A stretch of 64,000 nucleotides of DNA, from assembly GCF_018128905.1 (NCBI RefSeq), contig NZ_CP063808.1:3968001-4032000 (forward strand), read 5' to 3'. Origin of the DNA: Streptomyces sp. A2-16 (GTDB taxonomy: Bacteria; Actinomycetota; Actinomycetes; Streptomycetales; Streptomycetaceae). Positions 16,420 through 24,601 of the stretch are shown piece after piece. The first letter of the stretch is position 1, and each line of letters begins with the position of its first letter. Made by a program: the position numbers and the translations under genes. The notes beneath the pieces are model-generated. The model was not told the DNA's origin. It saw only the letters and a list, made by a program, of their open reading frames with translations, and made no database searches.

Positions 16420-17079
16420 ATGAATGCCGACGTGCTGCGCGCCGCCTACGGAGCCTTCGCGAACGTCGTCCGCCCGCTCGGGGACGAGGAGTCCTGGCGG
16501 CCCACCGGCTGCGCGGGGTGGGCGGTGCGCGACCTGGTCTTCCACTGCGCCGGTGACGCCCAGCGGGCCCTGGTCGCCCTGCACACGCCCGCGGCCGGGC
16601 CGCCCGACCGGGACGCGGTGACCTACTGGCGGGACTGGGCGCCCGACCCTGTCGGCGCGGCGCAGGGCCGGCGCTGGAACCGGGTGAGCGCCAGCATGTT
16701 CCTCGACTTCCACCAGCTGCGCGACCTTTACCTGGAGACCACCGCGGCCACCGTGAACGCCGCCGCGGACGCCCCGCCGGATCTGCGGGTCCGTACCCAG
16801 GGCCATGTGCTGACGGCCGAGGACCTCGTGCTCACTCTCGCCGTCGAGGCCACCGTCCACCACCTCGACCTCGTCACCGACCTGCCGGACGCGCCCGGCC
16901 CGTCACCCGCCGGACTGGCCGCGGTGCGCGCCACTCTGGACGGCCTCCTGGGGTGGCCCGTCCCGATCGAATGGAGCGACGAGCACTACGCCCGCGCCGC
17001 CACCGGACGCACGCCGCTCACGGACGCCGAACGCCTCGCCCTCGGCGCGGACGCGGACCGCTTCCCGCTGTTCAGCTGA
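16420..17079 (+). CDS. Maleylpyruvate isomerase-like mycothiol-dependent (DinB-fold) protein
   Basis: 219 aa from ATG 16420. The N-terminal half has the family pattern ESWRPTGCAGWAVRDLVFHCAGDAQRAL, with a metal-binding His, and a later ATVHHLDL supplies the other His residues. Related proteins use mycothiol as cofactor, but most have no known substrate. A -10 element TAGGCT (16408-16413) sits 6 nt before the ATG, so the mRNA is probably leaderless. It overlaps the end of the opposing gene by 8 bp. Confidence 0.78.
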   Translation: MNADVLRAAYGAFANVVRPLGDEESWRPTGCAGWAVRDLVFHCAGDAQRALVALHTPAAGPPDRDAVTYWRDWAPDPVGAAQGRRWNRVSASMFLDFHQLRDLYLETTAATVNAAADAPPDLRVRTQGHVLTAEDLVLTLAVEATVHHLDLVTDLPDAPGPSPAGLAAVRATLDGLLGWPVPIEWSDEHYARAATGRTPLTDAERLALGADADRFPLFS

Positions 17080-18184
17080 TCTGCCGGTCCGGGTCCTCGG
17101 GGTGGGTCGCGGGCCGCCGGGTGCCCTTCCACCGGCCGAAGGTCCGAGAGAGCTGCTGCAACGGCGACGTGGCCTCCGCGTCCGCCGGGGGCTGCGGCGC
17201 CGGGGCGTTCTCGCGGTAGACCGCCAGCGCTTCGTTCGCCCGCTCGGCGGCCTCCCGGTACAGGTCCCGGGACTTCGTCATGGCCTCCAGCGCCTCGGCG
17301 TACATCGTCACCAGCGCGCGCTCGCGCTCGAGTTCCTCCTCCAGCGTCAGCAGCTGCCACTGCTCCCGCAGCGCGGTCACGGCCGCCTCGCCGCCGTCCG
17401 GAAGCGGCTTGGGCATCGCGGCGTAGCGCGTCACCGTCGCGATCAGCTCGGTGGGCTCCGAGCCGTCGAGGAACACACTGCGTACGGAGAAGTCCTGGCC
17501 GTCGTAGCCGGGCGGCACCGGTGTCCCGGGCAGCACCACGGCTCCGCCGCGCGGTACCTCCACGCCGAACTCCTTCACGGCCCAGTTCAGGACCCGCAGC
17601 TGGTGCGGCTGCGCCCGGTGCTCCACGATCCGGTGGCGCAGACCGGGCGGCAGCATGTCGGCCAGCGGGCGGCGGCCGCGCTGGTCGGTGGTCATGGCCT
17701 CGTGGACGACGACATGCACCGCCCAGCTGCCGCGCACCGCCTGCCGGAGCACCCGTCGTACGTCCTTGTCCTCCTCGGGCAGCACGCTCAGGTCGCGCAG
17801 GCGCAGTCCCGTCGCGGCGTCACGGTCCCAGAAGACGTCGTCGCCGTCGGGCCAGAACATGGTCGCGGGCGAGGGCCACCGCAGATCCCACGGCTGCTCC
17901 GCCTCGGCCGCCAGCACCCACTCCTGACCGCCGCTCGACACGGGGGCGAGCGAGAGCCGGGCCCGGACGGTCACCTCGTCGGCGACCCGCCAGCGGGCCT
18001 CGAAGACGCGCTCCTGAGCGTCCCCGGTCTCGGACGGCTCCTGGAAGTCGTCGAGGGTCGCGCTCTCCTTCAGTCGCTCCAGATTCCGGCGCAGGACGTC
18101 GGCCGCGTCGGATCCGAGATGGCGGCCGCGGGCCAGCCAGACGGTGGGAGGTGCGGTGGGGTCTGCCGTGGAAGTGCTTGACAT
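17072..18184 (-). CDS. Hypothetical protein with C-terminal coiled coil
   Basis: 370 aa from ATG 18184; upstream in-frame codons are less gene-like. No family recognised. Residues about 20-110 look like a compact beta-rich domain, the middle is mixed alpha/beta, and residues about 290-340 form a long charged helix (LREQWQLLTLEEELERERALVTMYAEALEAM, residues given in part), probably a coiled coil. No signal peptide. Tail-to-tail overlap of 8 bp with the preceding gene. Confidence 0.6.
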   Translation of the reverse strand: MSSTSTADPTAPPTVWLARGRHLGSDAADVLRRNLERLKESATLDDFQEPSETGDAQERVFEARWRVADEVTVRARLSLAPVSSGGQEWVLAAEAEQPWDLRWPSPATMFWPDGDDVFWDRDAATGLRLRDLSVLPEEDKDVRRVLRQAVRGSWAVHVVVHEAMTTDQRGRRPLADMLPPGLRHRIVEHRAQPHQLRVLNWAVKEFGVEVPRGGAVVLPGTPVPPGYDGQDFSVRSVFLDGSEPTELIATVTRYAAMPKPLPDGGEAAVTALREQWQLLTLEEELERERALVTMYAEALEAMTKSRDLYREAAERANEALAVYRENAPAPQPPADAEATSPLQQLSRTFGRWKGTRRPATHPEDPDRQIS

Positions 18185-18412
18185 GAGTCCATCTGTGAGA
18201 GGGGGTGGTGCGTGCCAGGGCCAAGTATCGTCGCCGCCGCCCCGTACGGACCAGGCGGGGTCCGTCACGCGGACACGTCCGGCGGGCGGGGACGCCGGAA
18301 CGGGACGCTCCTCGTGATCTGCCCCGCGCACACGGGGCGCACACGCTCCGCACCGAGCAACCGCGTTTCACCCATGCCCGGTTCGGTGCCCGGCACGCCA
18401 AAATGACCCCTC

Positions 18413-18454
18413 GAACAGGGCCCGCCCACCATCCGCTTGGGGCGGGCCCTGTTC
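18413..18454. terminator. Strong hairpin, orphan terminator-like
   Basis: Arms GAACAGGGCCCGCCC (18413-18427) and GGGCGGGCCCTGTTC (18440-18454) pair perfectly over 15 bp around a 12-nt loop. It lies between two divergent genes, where no known transcript should end. That suggests an unannotated short RNA on either strand. Confidence 0.6.
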
Positions 18455-18490
18455 ACCGTCCCTGCCCGATTCCGCGTTTCGGCTCGCTGA

Positions 18491-18511
18491 ATATATCGGG
18501 AGCCGATATAT
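18491..18511 (+). promoter_or_regulatory. PadR operator overlapping the padR promoter
   Basis: Perfect inverted repeat with 9-bp arms (ATATATCGG / CCGATATAT) around GAG. Its right arm overlaps the -10 element TATATT (18507-18512), which lies 7 nt before the ATG at 18520, so the mRNA is probably leaderless. Position and symmetry fit negative autoregulation. Confidence 0.75.
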
Positions 18512-18519
18512 TCGTGTTC

Positions 18520-18927
18520 ATGGCACCGAGGAACATGACACAGGCGGCGTTCTTCGTACTGACCGCTCTCGCCGATCAGCCGCGGCACGGCTACGGCATC
18601 CTGCGCGAGGTCGAGGAACTGTCCGAGGGCGCCGTGCAGATGCGCGTCGGCACCCTCTACGGCGTACTGGACCGGCTCACCGCCGACGCCCTGATCGTGC
18701 TGGACCGCGAGGAGGTGCAGCAGGGCCGGCTGCGGCGCTACTACCGCCTCACCGACGAGGGGGCCGCGGCTCTGGACGCCGAGGCGGAGCGGCTGGCCGC
18801 CGGGGCGAGCGCCGCGAAGAAGCGGATCGCCGAGGGGCGGCGTACCCCCGGACGCGCTCCCGGGACCGTCCCCGGAGCGACCGACGCGCCCGCCACGGGC
18901 CGTGGACTCGCCGGAGGGCTGGCATGA
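18520..18927 (+). CDS. PadR-family transcriptional regulator
   Basis: 135 aa from ATG 18520. Winged helix-turn-helix of PadR type: MTQAAFFVLTALADQPRHGYGILREVEELS, then VGTLYGVLDRLTADALI and RRYYRLTDEGAAAL. A flexible basic tail follows. The gene sits behind a 21-bp palindrome. Its last 4 bp overlap the next gene (ATGA), so PadR and the membrane protein form one unit, the usual arrangement in which PadR represses its own operon. Confidence 0.93.
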   Translation: MAPRNMTQAAFFVLTALADQPRHGYGILREVEELSEGAVQMRVGTLYGVLDRLTADALIVLDREEVQQGRLRRYYRLTDEGAAALDAEAERLAAGASAAKKRIAEGRRTPGRAPGTVPGATDAPATGRGLAGGLA

Positions 18928-19928
18928 CGACCCTGCTGGAGACCCGCTACCGCGCCGTCCTGCGCCTGCTGCCGACCTACTACCGGCGCGAGCGCGAGGA
19001 GGAGATGGTCGAGACCTACCTCTGGGACGTCGACCAGGAGACCCAGGACCAGAGCCGGCCCACCCTCGGCGAGGTGGCGAGCATCGTCGCCCTGGCGGTG
19101 CGCAGCAGGCTCGGCGCGCCCGCCGCACCCCGCCGGTACGCCGTGCTGGGCTCGGCCGTCCGCCTCTTCGCACTCTTCGCCGTCCTGTTGCAGGCGGCGT
19201 CCGCCGTGGTCGACCGGGTGCTCGGGCTGACCTGGGCCTCGACCCGTGGCGGGCGTCAGTGGGACAACTTCGTGGACGGCTTCACCGGTCACGGGGTGTG
19301 GGCCGGTGCCGTCGGGGTCGCCCAGTGGTTCCTGCCGCTGCTGTGGACGGTCGCCTACTTCGCGCTCCTGCGTGACCACCGCCGTCTCGCCCAGGCCTCA
19401 GCGCTCGTGGCGGCCGTTCCGACACTGCTGCCGCTGGTCGACCTCTGGGCCCTCGACTTCGCCCCCTCGGACTCCGCGTATGCCGTCGCGGCCGCCGTGC
19501 TGGCCTGGTCGTCGGCGCTGGCGCTCTGTGCGGCCCACCATCGCGACGCGCCCCCGGCGGCTCTCCCCGCGGGCACGCCCGGTCTCGTCTTCGCCGCCTG
19601 CAGTGTGCTGATGGGCGGGTCCGTCGTGGCTCTGCCCGGCGGGGTCGACACCGTCTGGGCGCTCGTCACCTGCTACCTCGTGACGGCTCTCGCCTGGCTG
19701 TTGTACCGCGTACGCGGCGAGCGGCGTGTCCCCGCGGGAGAGGCCGCCGCCCTCGCGGCACTGGGGCTGCTCCTCCTGGCGGTCCGGATCGCCGCGGTCT
19801 ACCCGTGGCTCGACGTCCTGCCCGGGGCACTGCGTGTGGGCGTCCTGACCCAGGCGGCGGCCCTGGTCGCCCTGACCGCCGCGCTGGCCGTGGTGAGCGG
19901 ACGCGACCTGCTCAGCCGTGGAACGTGA
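18924..19928 (+). CDS. Membrane protein co-transcribed with padR
   Basis: 334 aa from ATG 18924, overlapping padR by 4 bp. The N-terminal ~60 residues are soluble and acidic (LLPTYYRREREEEMVETYLWDV), like the cytoplasmic HAAS-type module often linked to PadR. About nine hydrophobic helices follow. Function unknown; a PadR-controlled membrane or stress protein is the natural reading. The 3' end overlaps the opposing lamin-tail gene by 17 bp. Confidence 0.75.
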   Translation: MTTLLETRYRAVLRLLPTYYRREREEEMVETYLWDVDQETQDQSRPTLGEVASIVALAVRSRLGAPAAPRRYAVLGSAVRLFALFAVLLQAASAVVDRVLGLTWASTRGGRQWDNFVDGFTGHGVWAGAVGVAQWFLPLLWTVAYFALLRDHRRLAQASALVAAVPTLLPLVDLWALDFAPSDSAYAVAAAVLAWSSALALCAAHHRDAPPAALPAGTPGLVFAACSVLMGGSVVALPGGVDTVWALVTCYLVTALAWLLYRVRGERRVPAGEAAALAALGLLLLAVRIAAVYPWLDVLPGALRVGVLTQAAALVALTAALAVVSGRDLLSRGT

Positions 19929-20403
19929 TGTACCCGTTGCCGTCCCGGTCGTTGGCGCGCTTCGTGTACGCGTGGGTGTCGGCGTGGGCGCCCGACAGCT
20001 TGTACAGGTAGATGGTGTCCTTGTCGTTGTTCCACATGAAGTTGCAGTTGTCGCGGTACACGACGTTCTTCGCGTCCGAGTCGTCGCCGCGGCCGCCCCG
20101 GAGCTTGACGTAGTCGCCGGGCTGGAGGGAGTGACTGGCGGTGAACGTGAACTTGTTGCCCGCGGCGTCCTTCACGACGTACCCCTTGAGGTTCACCGTC
20201 GCGGTCCTCGAGTAGTTCTTGATCGTCAGGTACTCCTCGTCGGTGTTGCCGGTGGCACAGCTGTTGGAGTCCCGGCCCGGGGCGTCGTACTGCACGCCCT
20301 TCAGCTTGAGCGCCGACGAGTACTCGGCGGCGTGGGCCGGGATCGCGCTCAGCACGGTCAGCGCACCTGCGGCCGCGACGGCGGCTATGTGTCCTCTGCG
20401 CAT
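19912..20403 (-). CDS. Secreted lamin-tail-domain (LTD) protein
   Basis: 163 aa from ATG 20403 behind AGGGGGGC. Sec signal peptide: MRRGHIAAVAAAGALTVLSAIPAHAA. The mature part is a lamin-tail beta-sandwich: LKLKGVQYDAPGRDS, NTDEEYLTIKNYS, TVNLKGYVVKDAAGNKFTF, then SLQPGDYVKLRGG. Bacterial LTD proteins are extracellular and often accompany nucleases or hydrolases. Two Cys may pair. It is followed in the same direction by no partner; GH43 lies upstream on the same strand with an 82-bp gap. Confidence 0.85.
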   Translation of the reverse strand: MRRGHIAAVAAAGALTVLSAIPAHAAEYSSALKLKGVQYDAPGRDSNSCATGNTDEEYLTIKNYSRTATVNLKGYVVKDAAGNKFTFTASHSLQPGDYVKLRGGRGDDSDAKNVVYRDNCNFMWNNDKDTIYLYKLSGAHADTHAYTKRANDRDGNGYITFHG

Positions 20404-20485
20404 GGAAATGCCCCCCTGTGAAGGTCTCGTGAAGACGACCTGGAGCGTATACAACGCGGAGCGACAGGGGGGCTTTTCGGTTGAA

Positions 20486-21862
20486 TCAGTAACCTACTCG
20501 GAATGTGGCGTCCTGCTTCTCCGTCGTCGTGGAGATCGGGTCGATGCGCAGGACGTAGTTGGAGTGGCGGATGTAGCGGGTGGGGTTGTTGTACGAGCGG
20601 AACGACGTCCAGCTCGCGTCCGCGAGGCCCGCCGTGCGGTAGAAGGTCGCGTCGGCGGCGAACGTCGACGTGCCGTCGTTCGCGTCCAGTTGGAGCGCGT
20701 AGTTGTAGTGCCGCAGGTAGCGGGTCGGGTAGTTGACCGACCGGAAGGAGACTCCGGAGCTGTCGGCGAGGCCGGGGACGAGGGTCCACAGCGAGTCCTT
20801 GTAGGGCTCGATCGGATACTCGTCGATGCGGCCCACGTAGTCGGAGTGGCGGACGTAACGGGCCGGGTAGTTGTAGGACTTGAGCCGGTTCCAGGCCGGG
20901 GCGCCCCACTTGGCCAGCAGGTTGTTGTACTCGGCCGTGGTGATCGTCGTGATGCCGCAGTGCTTGGAGTTGACCGGCTGGGTGTAGGTCTTCTGGTCGA
21001 GGGCGGTCCAGGTGCCGGAGGCGAGGCTGCTCGACTGCCAGGCGTAGAAGACGCCGTTGGGTGTGTAGGTGTCGCCCCACAGCCACCAGGTGCCGGTGGT
21101 CAGCGACTTGACGACGGTGGGTGCCTCGGTGCCGCCGTGTGCCACGCCCGCGCTGTACTCGGTGAAGCTGCCCGGGTTCAGCGAGGTGGACCTGGCGCTC
21201 ACCAGCGTCTGGTTCTTCTTGAAGAAGAGGTAGTTGTAGCCGCCGACGCCCACGGCCATGTCGCCGTCGATGACGTCGTACCCGGGGTCGAAGAAGACCT
21301 GCGGGGCCGACGCGGTGACGAAGTCGCTGGTGTAGTTGACCATGATCACGTTGTGGCCGCTGGAGTTCACCGAGGAGTAGATGACCGCGTACTGACCCCG
21401 GCCCGCGTCCCAGAACGCCTCGGGCGCCCAGCTGTGGGTCGTCATGTCGTGCAGCTTCAGGCGCCGGTAGCCGGTGAAGGTGCGCAGGTCGGTGGAGTCC
21501 CAGACGTGGATGTACTGGCTGTTGTAGCTCCAGTCGGTGCCCTTGAGGTCGGTGGCGAGGACGACGAACGTGCCGTTCTGCTTGCGCATCAGGAACGGGT
21601 CGCGCAGACCGAGGGCGCCCGCGGTGGGGGTGACCAGGGGGTTGTTCTGGTTGAGCGGCGTCCAGTTCAGACCGTCGGGGCTGACGGCCAGGTGCAGGCC
21701 GTAGTCGGTACCGTCGCCGAGGTTGGTGGACTCGGTGAAGTAGACCATCGCGTAGGCCGAGTCGGCGGCCTGTGCGGTGCCCGCGCCGAGCGTCAGGGCG
21801 AGCGGTACGGCGGCCGTCATGCCGAGGAGGCCGCGGCGGGTCAGGTGGGGGTTTGCGCTCAT
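20486..21862 (-). CDS. Secreted GH43-like arabinan/xylan hydrolase with AbfB (CBM42) domain
   Basis: 458 aa from ATG 21862 (GGAGAGCAAG upstream). Tat-type signal (TRRGLLGMTAAVPLALTLGAG). Residues about 45-320 form a five-bladed propeller with GLRDPFLM and THSWAPEAFWD, the usual GH43 acid-residue regions. Residues about 325-458 are an AbfB domain with three repeats (RYVRHSDYVGRID, RYLRHYNYALQLD, RYIRHSNYVLRID) that bind arabinofuranose side chains. Extracellular attack on arabinoxylan or arabinan is expected. An inverted repeat lies 48 bp upstream. Confidence 0.9.
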   Translation of the reverse strand: MSANPHLTRRGLLGMTAAVPLALTLGAGTAQAADSAYAMVYFTESTNLGDGTDYGLHLAVSPDGLNWTPLNQNNPLVTPTAGALGLRDPFLMRKQNGTFVVLATDLKGTDWSYNSQYIHVWDSTDLRTFTGYRRLKLHDMTTHSWAPEAFWDAGRGQYAVIYSSVNSSGHNVIMVNYTSDFVTASAPQVFFDPGYDVIDGDMAVGVGGYNYLFFKKNQTLVSARSTSLNPGSFTEYSAGVAHGGTEAPTVVKSLTTGTWWLWGDTYTPNGVFYAWQSSSLASGTWTALDQKTYTQPVNSKHCGITTITTAEYNNLLAKWGAPAWNRLKSYNYPARYVRHSDYVGRIDEYPIEPYKDSLWTLVPGLADSSGVSFRSVNYPTRYLRHYNYALQLDANDGTSTFAADATFYRTAGLADASWTSFRSYNNPTRYIRHSNYVLRIDPISTTTEKQDATFRVGY

Positions 21863-21909
21863 CTTGCTCTCCAGGGTGGCGTGCGGGGGCACCTCAATGA
21901 CCGGGATTT

Positions 21910-21922
21910 CGAACGAGGTTCG
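21910..21922 (-). promoter_or_regulatory. Candidate operator of the GH43 gene
   Basis: CGAAC-GAG-GTTCG inverted repeat, flanked by ATTT and AAAT that extend the symmetry with a small offset. Located 48 bp upstream of the start, it fits a LacI/ROK sugar regulator. The regulator is not in the window. Confidence 0.45.
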
Positions 21923-21994
21923 GGAAATCGATCAGAAAGTAGGGCCTGGCCATGAGCGCGTCAATCGTCCCGGCGTTCTTTTGTGCTTCCTGTG

Positions 21995-22025
21995 CGCCCC
22001 GGGGCGCTGGGGGCACCCCGGGGCG
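21995..22025 (-). terminator. Terminator hairpin after the EEP-jacalin gene
   Basis: CGCCCCGGGG and CCCCGGGGCG form a 10-bp stem with an 11-nt loop. On the minus strand it is followed by an A-rich stretch. It lies about 40 bp after the stop of the leftward gene. Confidence 0.65.
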
Positions 22026-22026
22026 A

Positions 22027-22071
22027 GTGGATCGGCGCCGGGTGGATCAGCGCTGGGTGGATCAGCGCTGG
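22027..22071. repeat. Three 15-bp tandem repeats spanning a stop codon
   Basis: GTGGATCAGCGCTGG occurs at 22042 and 22057, with a variant at 22027. The stop codon of the EEP-jacalin gene (22062-22064) is inside the last copy, so the gene's terminal codons were duplicated outward. Confidence 0.8.
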
Positions 22072-23402
22072 GTGTAGATGAAGCCGATCTTGTCGACCTC
22101 GTCGCCGGAGCGGCCGTGGAATCCGGCGATCTGCCAGCCGGTCGGGGCGGTGCGGGTCACGCAGTCGGAGGTGGTGGTGCCGCCGGCCAGGGTGCGGCCG
22201 AGGTTGGTCGTGAACTTGGCGTAGAAGATCCGCGTGTGACCGTCCTTCTCCGCCTGGCACAGGTTGGCCGTGGTCACGTACTCGCCGCTGCCGAGCGTCA
22301 GTGAGGACGCGGTGCCGCCGGTGCCGCCGTGGGCCAGCGTGGTGCCGTTCGCCAGGGTCACGCTCAGCTGGTCGACCCGGGAGCCCGACCTCAGTCCGAT
22401 GCTGGTGGCGCGGGCACCGGCGGGGACGCTGACGATGTCGTTGTAGTAGTCCCCGTGCGGGCCGCCGTACTGGTCGCTGAGCTGGAAGGCGGAGTTGCGC
22501 GACCAGGTGAACCCGATGGTGATCGGGTCGTGGTCGGAGAGCATCAGCCCGGCGTCGGTGAGGAACTTGGCGTGCTCGTTGTTGTAGGACGTGGCGTTGA
22601 GCGAGACGAGCTTGCTGCCGCGGTAGAGGACCTTGTCCACGACCTCGCAGGTGTTGGGGACGGTGGCTCCGGTCTGGTCGCAGACCAGGGCGTCGCTGCC
22701 CTTGGCGGGCGCGCTGCCGCCGCGGATCAGCTGGACCCAGGCGTCGGTGAGGCCGTTGGCCGCGCCGAACTCGGCGATGGTGTCGCCGGAGCGGGTGTAG
22801 CGGGTGTTGGTGTCACCCATGACGACGACCGCGTTTCCGGCGGAGTGGGTCTTGATGAAGGCGGTGAGCTGGTTGAGGTTGTCCGCGCGTGAGGCGAGGT
22901 CGCCGTCGTTGGTGCCCGCGTTGGTGTGCAGGTTGTAGAAGTCGACGTACACGCCCTCGGCGAGGCGTTCGCGCATGAAGGTGAAGCCCTTGGGGGTCAG
23001 GCAGTCGCCGGAGTCCACCTGGCAGGAGTTCCAGCGCACCCGCTCGAAGTCGTCCTCGTCGTAGGGGAGTTTCGACAGGGTGTTCAGGCCGCTGCCGATC
23101 CCGGCGCCACCGCTGGTGGGGGTGCGGTAGGCGTGGTTGGTGTCGGCCGCGTAGAGGTAGGAGTGGTAGTTGAAGTCCTCCTCGACGTGGACGATGTCGT
23201 ACGGCGCGATCCGCTGGCCGATCGCCGTGGTGCTCGACTCGCGCGGTGTCGACGAACTGTTGATGGCCGAGGGCAGGCCGGCCACGTTGTACGTGAGCAC
23301 GTTGAAGCTGCCCGAGTCGGCGGCCGCCGCGGGGGGTGCGGTGACGGTGAGTCCGCCGACGACGGCAGCGACCGCCGCCAGAGCGGCGAAGAATCTGCGC
23401 AT
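22062..23402 (-). CDS. Secreted endonuclease/exonuclease/phosphatase-fold enzyme with jacalin-like lectin domain
   Basis: 446 aa from ATG 23402. Sec signal peptide (MRRFFAALAAVAAVVGGLTV...PPAAAA). Residues about 32-310 are the EEP fold: FNVLTYNVAGLP, HVEEDF (metal-binding Glu), YNLHTNAG, VMGDTNTRY, and LSDHDPI (catalytic His). Residues about 315-446 are a jacalin-like beta-prism ending GRSGDEVDKIGFIY. It may be a sphingomyelinase- or nuclease-like enzyme targeted to glycans; the substrate is not determined. Confidence 0.87.
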   Translation of the reverse strand: MRRFFAALAAVAAVVGGLTVTAPPAAAADSGSFNVLTYNVAGLPSAINSSSTPRESSTTAIGQRIAPYDIVHVEEDFNYHSYLYAADTNHAYRTPTSGGAGIGSGLNTLSKLPYDEDDFERVRWNSCQVDSGDCLTPKGFTFMRERLAEGVYVDFYNLHTNAGTNDGDLASRADNLNQLTAFIKTHSAGNAVVVMGDTNTRYTRSGDTIAEFGAANGLTDAWVQLIRGGSAPAKGSDALVCDQTGATVPNTCEVVDKVLYRGSKLVSLNATSYNNEHAKFLTDAGLMLSDHDPITIGFTWSRNSAFQLSDQYGGPHGDYYNDIVSVPAGARATSIGLRSGSRVDQLSVTLANGTTLAHGGTGGTASSLTLGSGEYVTTANLCQAEKDGHTRIFYAKFTTNLGRTLAGGTTTSDCVTRTAPTGWQIAGFHGRSGDEVDKIGFIYTQR

Positions 23403-23686
23403 GGGGAGTGTCTCCTGGGGGAGTGCGCGGGTGAATGGAGCGGGCGGGACAGAAGTTACCGCTGGTTACCCCATGTTGTCGCGGTCTCGCGCGTTCCTTG
23501 GTGGTCAAGTTCCCCGTATCTGAAGGGCTGTTGGGATGGCATGCCTGCCGCCGTTCACCTCCGCTTCACGAGGCGTGGCTGAAACCGGGCCCTGCGGCAG
23601 CCGTGGTTCCGCTGGGATACGAGTTGTGGAATTTCCGCGCGGCATATCTGTCTACGATATGAAGATCGTACGGAGAGGGAACGCGC

Positions 23687-24592
23687 GTGAGTGAACCACC
23701 AGTCCTCGTCTGCCCGGAGTGTGGGGCGCCCAGGGCGGCGGACGGCACTCCCTCCTGCACCTGCGCGCATCGCGCCGCCGAGGCCCACCTCGAGTCCCGT
23801 ACGGCCGAGGCGGCGGCCGCGGAGGACTTCGACCCGGTGCGCATCCGGCCCTTCGTGGAGGTCGGTGAGGAACCGACGGACCCGGCCGGGGATCCGGAAC
23901 AACCGCGTGGTGCAGGGGACTTGAGCGACACGGTCATGCTCGGAGCGGACGCCGGTCCGGCACCTTTCGAACAGCCGCTCGCGGAACCCCCGGTCGCCGG
24001 CGCCCCGGCCGGTCGCCGGCGGCGGACGACGGTCGTCGCCGGGACGGGAGCCGCCGTCGCCGTCCTGATCACGGGCGGAGTCGTCGGCGGGCTCTTCACC
24101 TACGACGGCCCCGCCCGGGACGGTTCCGTGGCCGGCGGCGTACGTGCCGGAGTGCCGGAGGTCCCACCGTCGTCGAACGGTCCGTCCGTCACTGCCTCTT
24201 CTCCTGCGGCCACCTCGACGCGGTCGTCCGCACCGCCCTCCTCCTCGCCGAGCGCACAGGCCGACGAGAGCGCGTCCCCGACGGGCACGGCCACCCCGAG
24301 CGGACCCCCGTCGAGCGCCGCGGCCACCGCCACGGTGGCCCCCCGCCCGACCGTGTCGAACGGCCAGCCCCCTGTGCTCGGCTTCGGCGACCACGGGCCC
24401 GAGGTCGTCGAACTCCAGCTCCGTCTCCAGCAGGTCGGCCTCTACGACGGGGAGGCCGACGGCGACTTCGACCAGCAGGTCCAGAGCGCGGTGCGTACCT
24501 ACCAGGTCACCCGCTTCGTCCTCCAGGACGAGTCCGGCGTCTACGGCAAAGCCACCCGCACCTCGCTCGAGTCCGAGACCTCGGAACCGTGA
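23687..24592 (+). CDS. Membrane-anchored peptidoglycan-binding protein
   Basis: 301 aa from GTG 23687. An N-terminal zinc-ribbon-like patch (CPECGAPRAADGTPSCTC) and acidic cytoplasmic part are followed by one membrane helix (about residues 112-137), a long Ser/Thr/Pro-rich linker, and a PG_binding_1 domain (about residues 232-292: GDHGPEVVELQLRLQQVGLYDGEADGDFDQQVQSAVRTYQ, partly quoted). It probably links cytoplasm to cell wall. It is tail-to-tail with the hydrolase gene, 9 bp apart. Confidence 0.85.
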   Translation: MSEPPVLVCPECGAPRAADGTPSCTCAHRAAEAHLESRTAEAAAAEDFDPVRIRPFVEVGEEPTDPAGDPEQPRGAGDLSDTVMLGADAGPAPFEQPLAEPPVAGAPAGRRRRTTVVAGTGAAVAVLITGGVVGGLFTYDGPARDGSVAGGVRAGVPEVPPSSNGPSVTASSPAATSTRSSAPPSSSPSAQADESASPTGTATPSGPPSSAAATATVAPRPTVSNGQPPVLGFGDHGPEVVELQLRLQQVGLYDGEADGDFDQQVQSAVRTYQVTRFVLQDESGVYGKATRTSLESETSEP

Positions 24593-24601
24593 TCGCAGGT
24601 C

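Larger units (their letters stand above)
18185..18519. other. 335-bp divergent spacer with a terminator-like hairpin
   Basis: Between the divergent genes at 18184 and 18520. It holds a perfect 15-bp stem hairpin and the PadR operator/promoter listed separately. Short ORFs inside it (for example 18212-18406) have no ribosome-binding site or recognisable product. Confidence 0.5.

Noticed and set aside
20219..21955. 578-codon rightward ORF opposite the GH43 and lamin-tail genes
   Set aside because: Antisense shadow; the leftward frames have signal peptides and clear domains.
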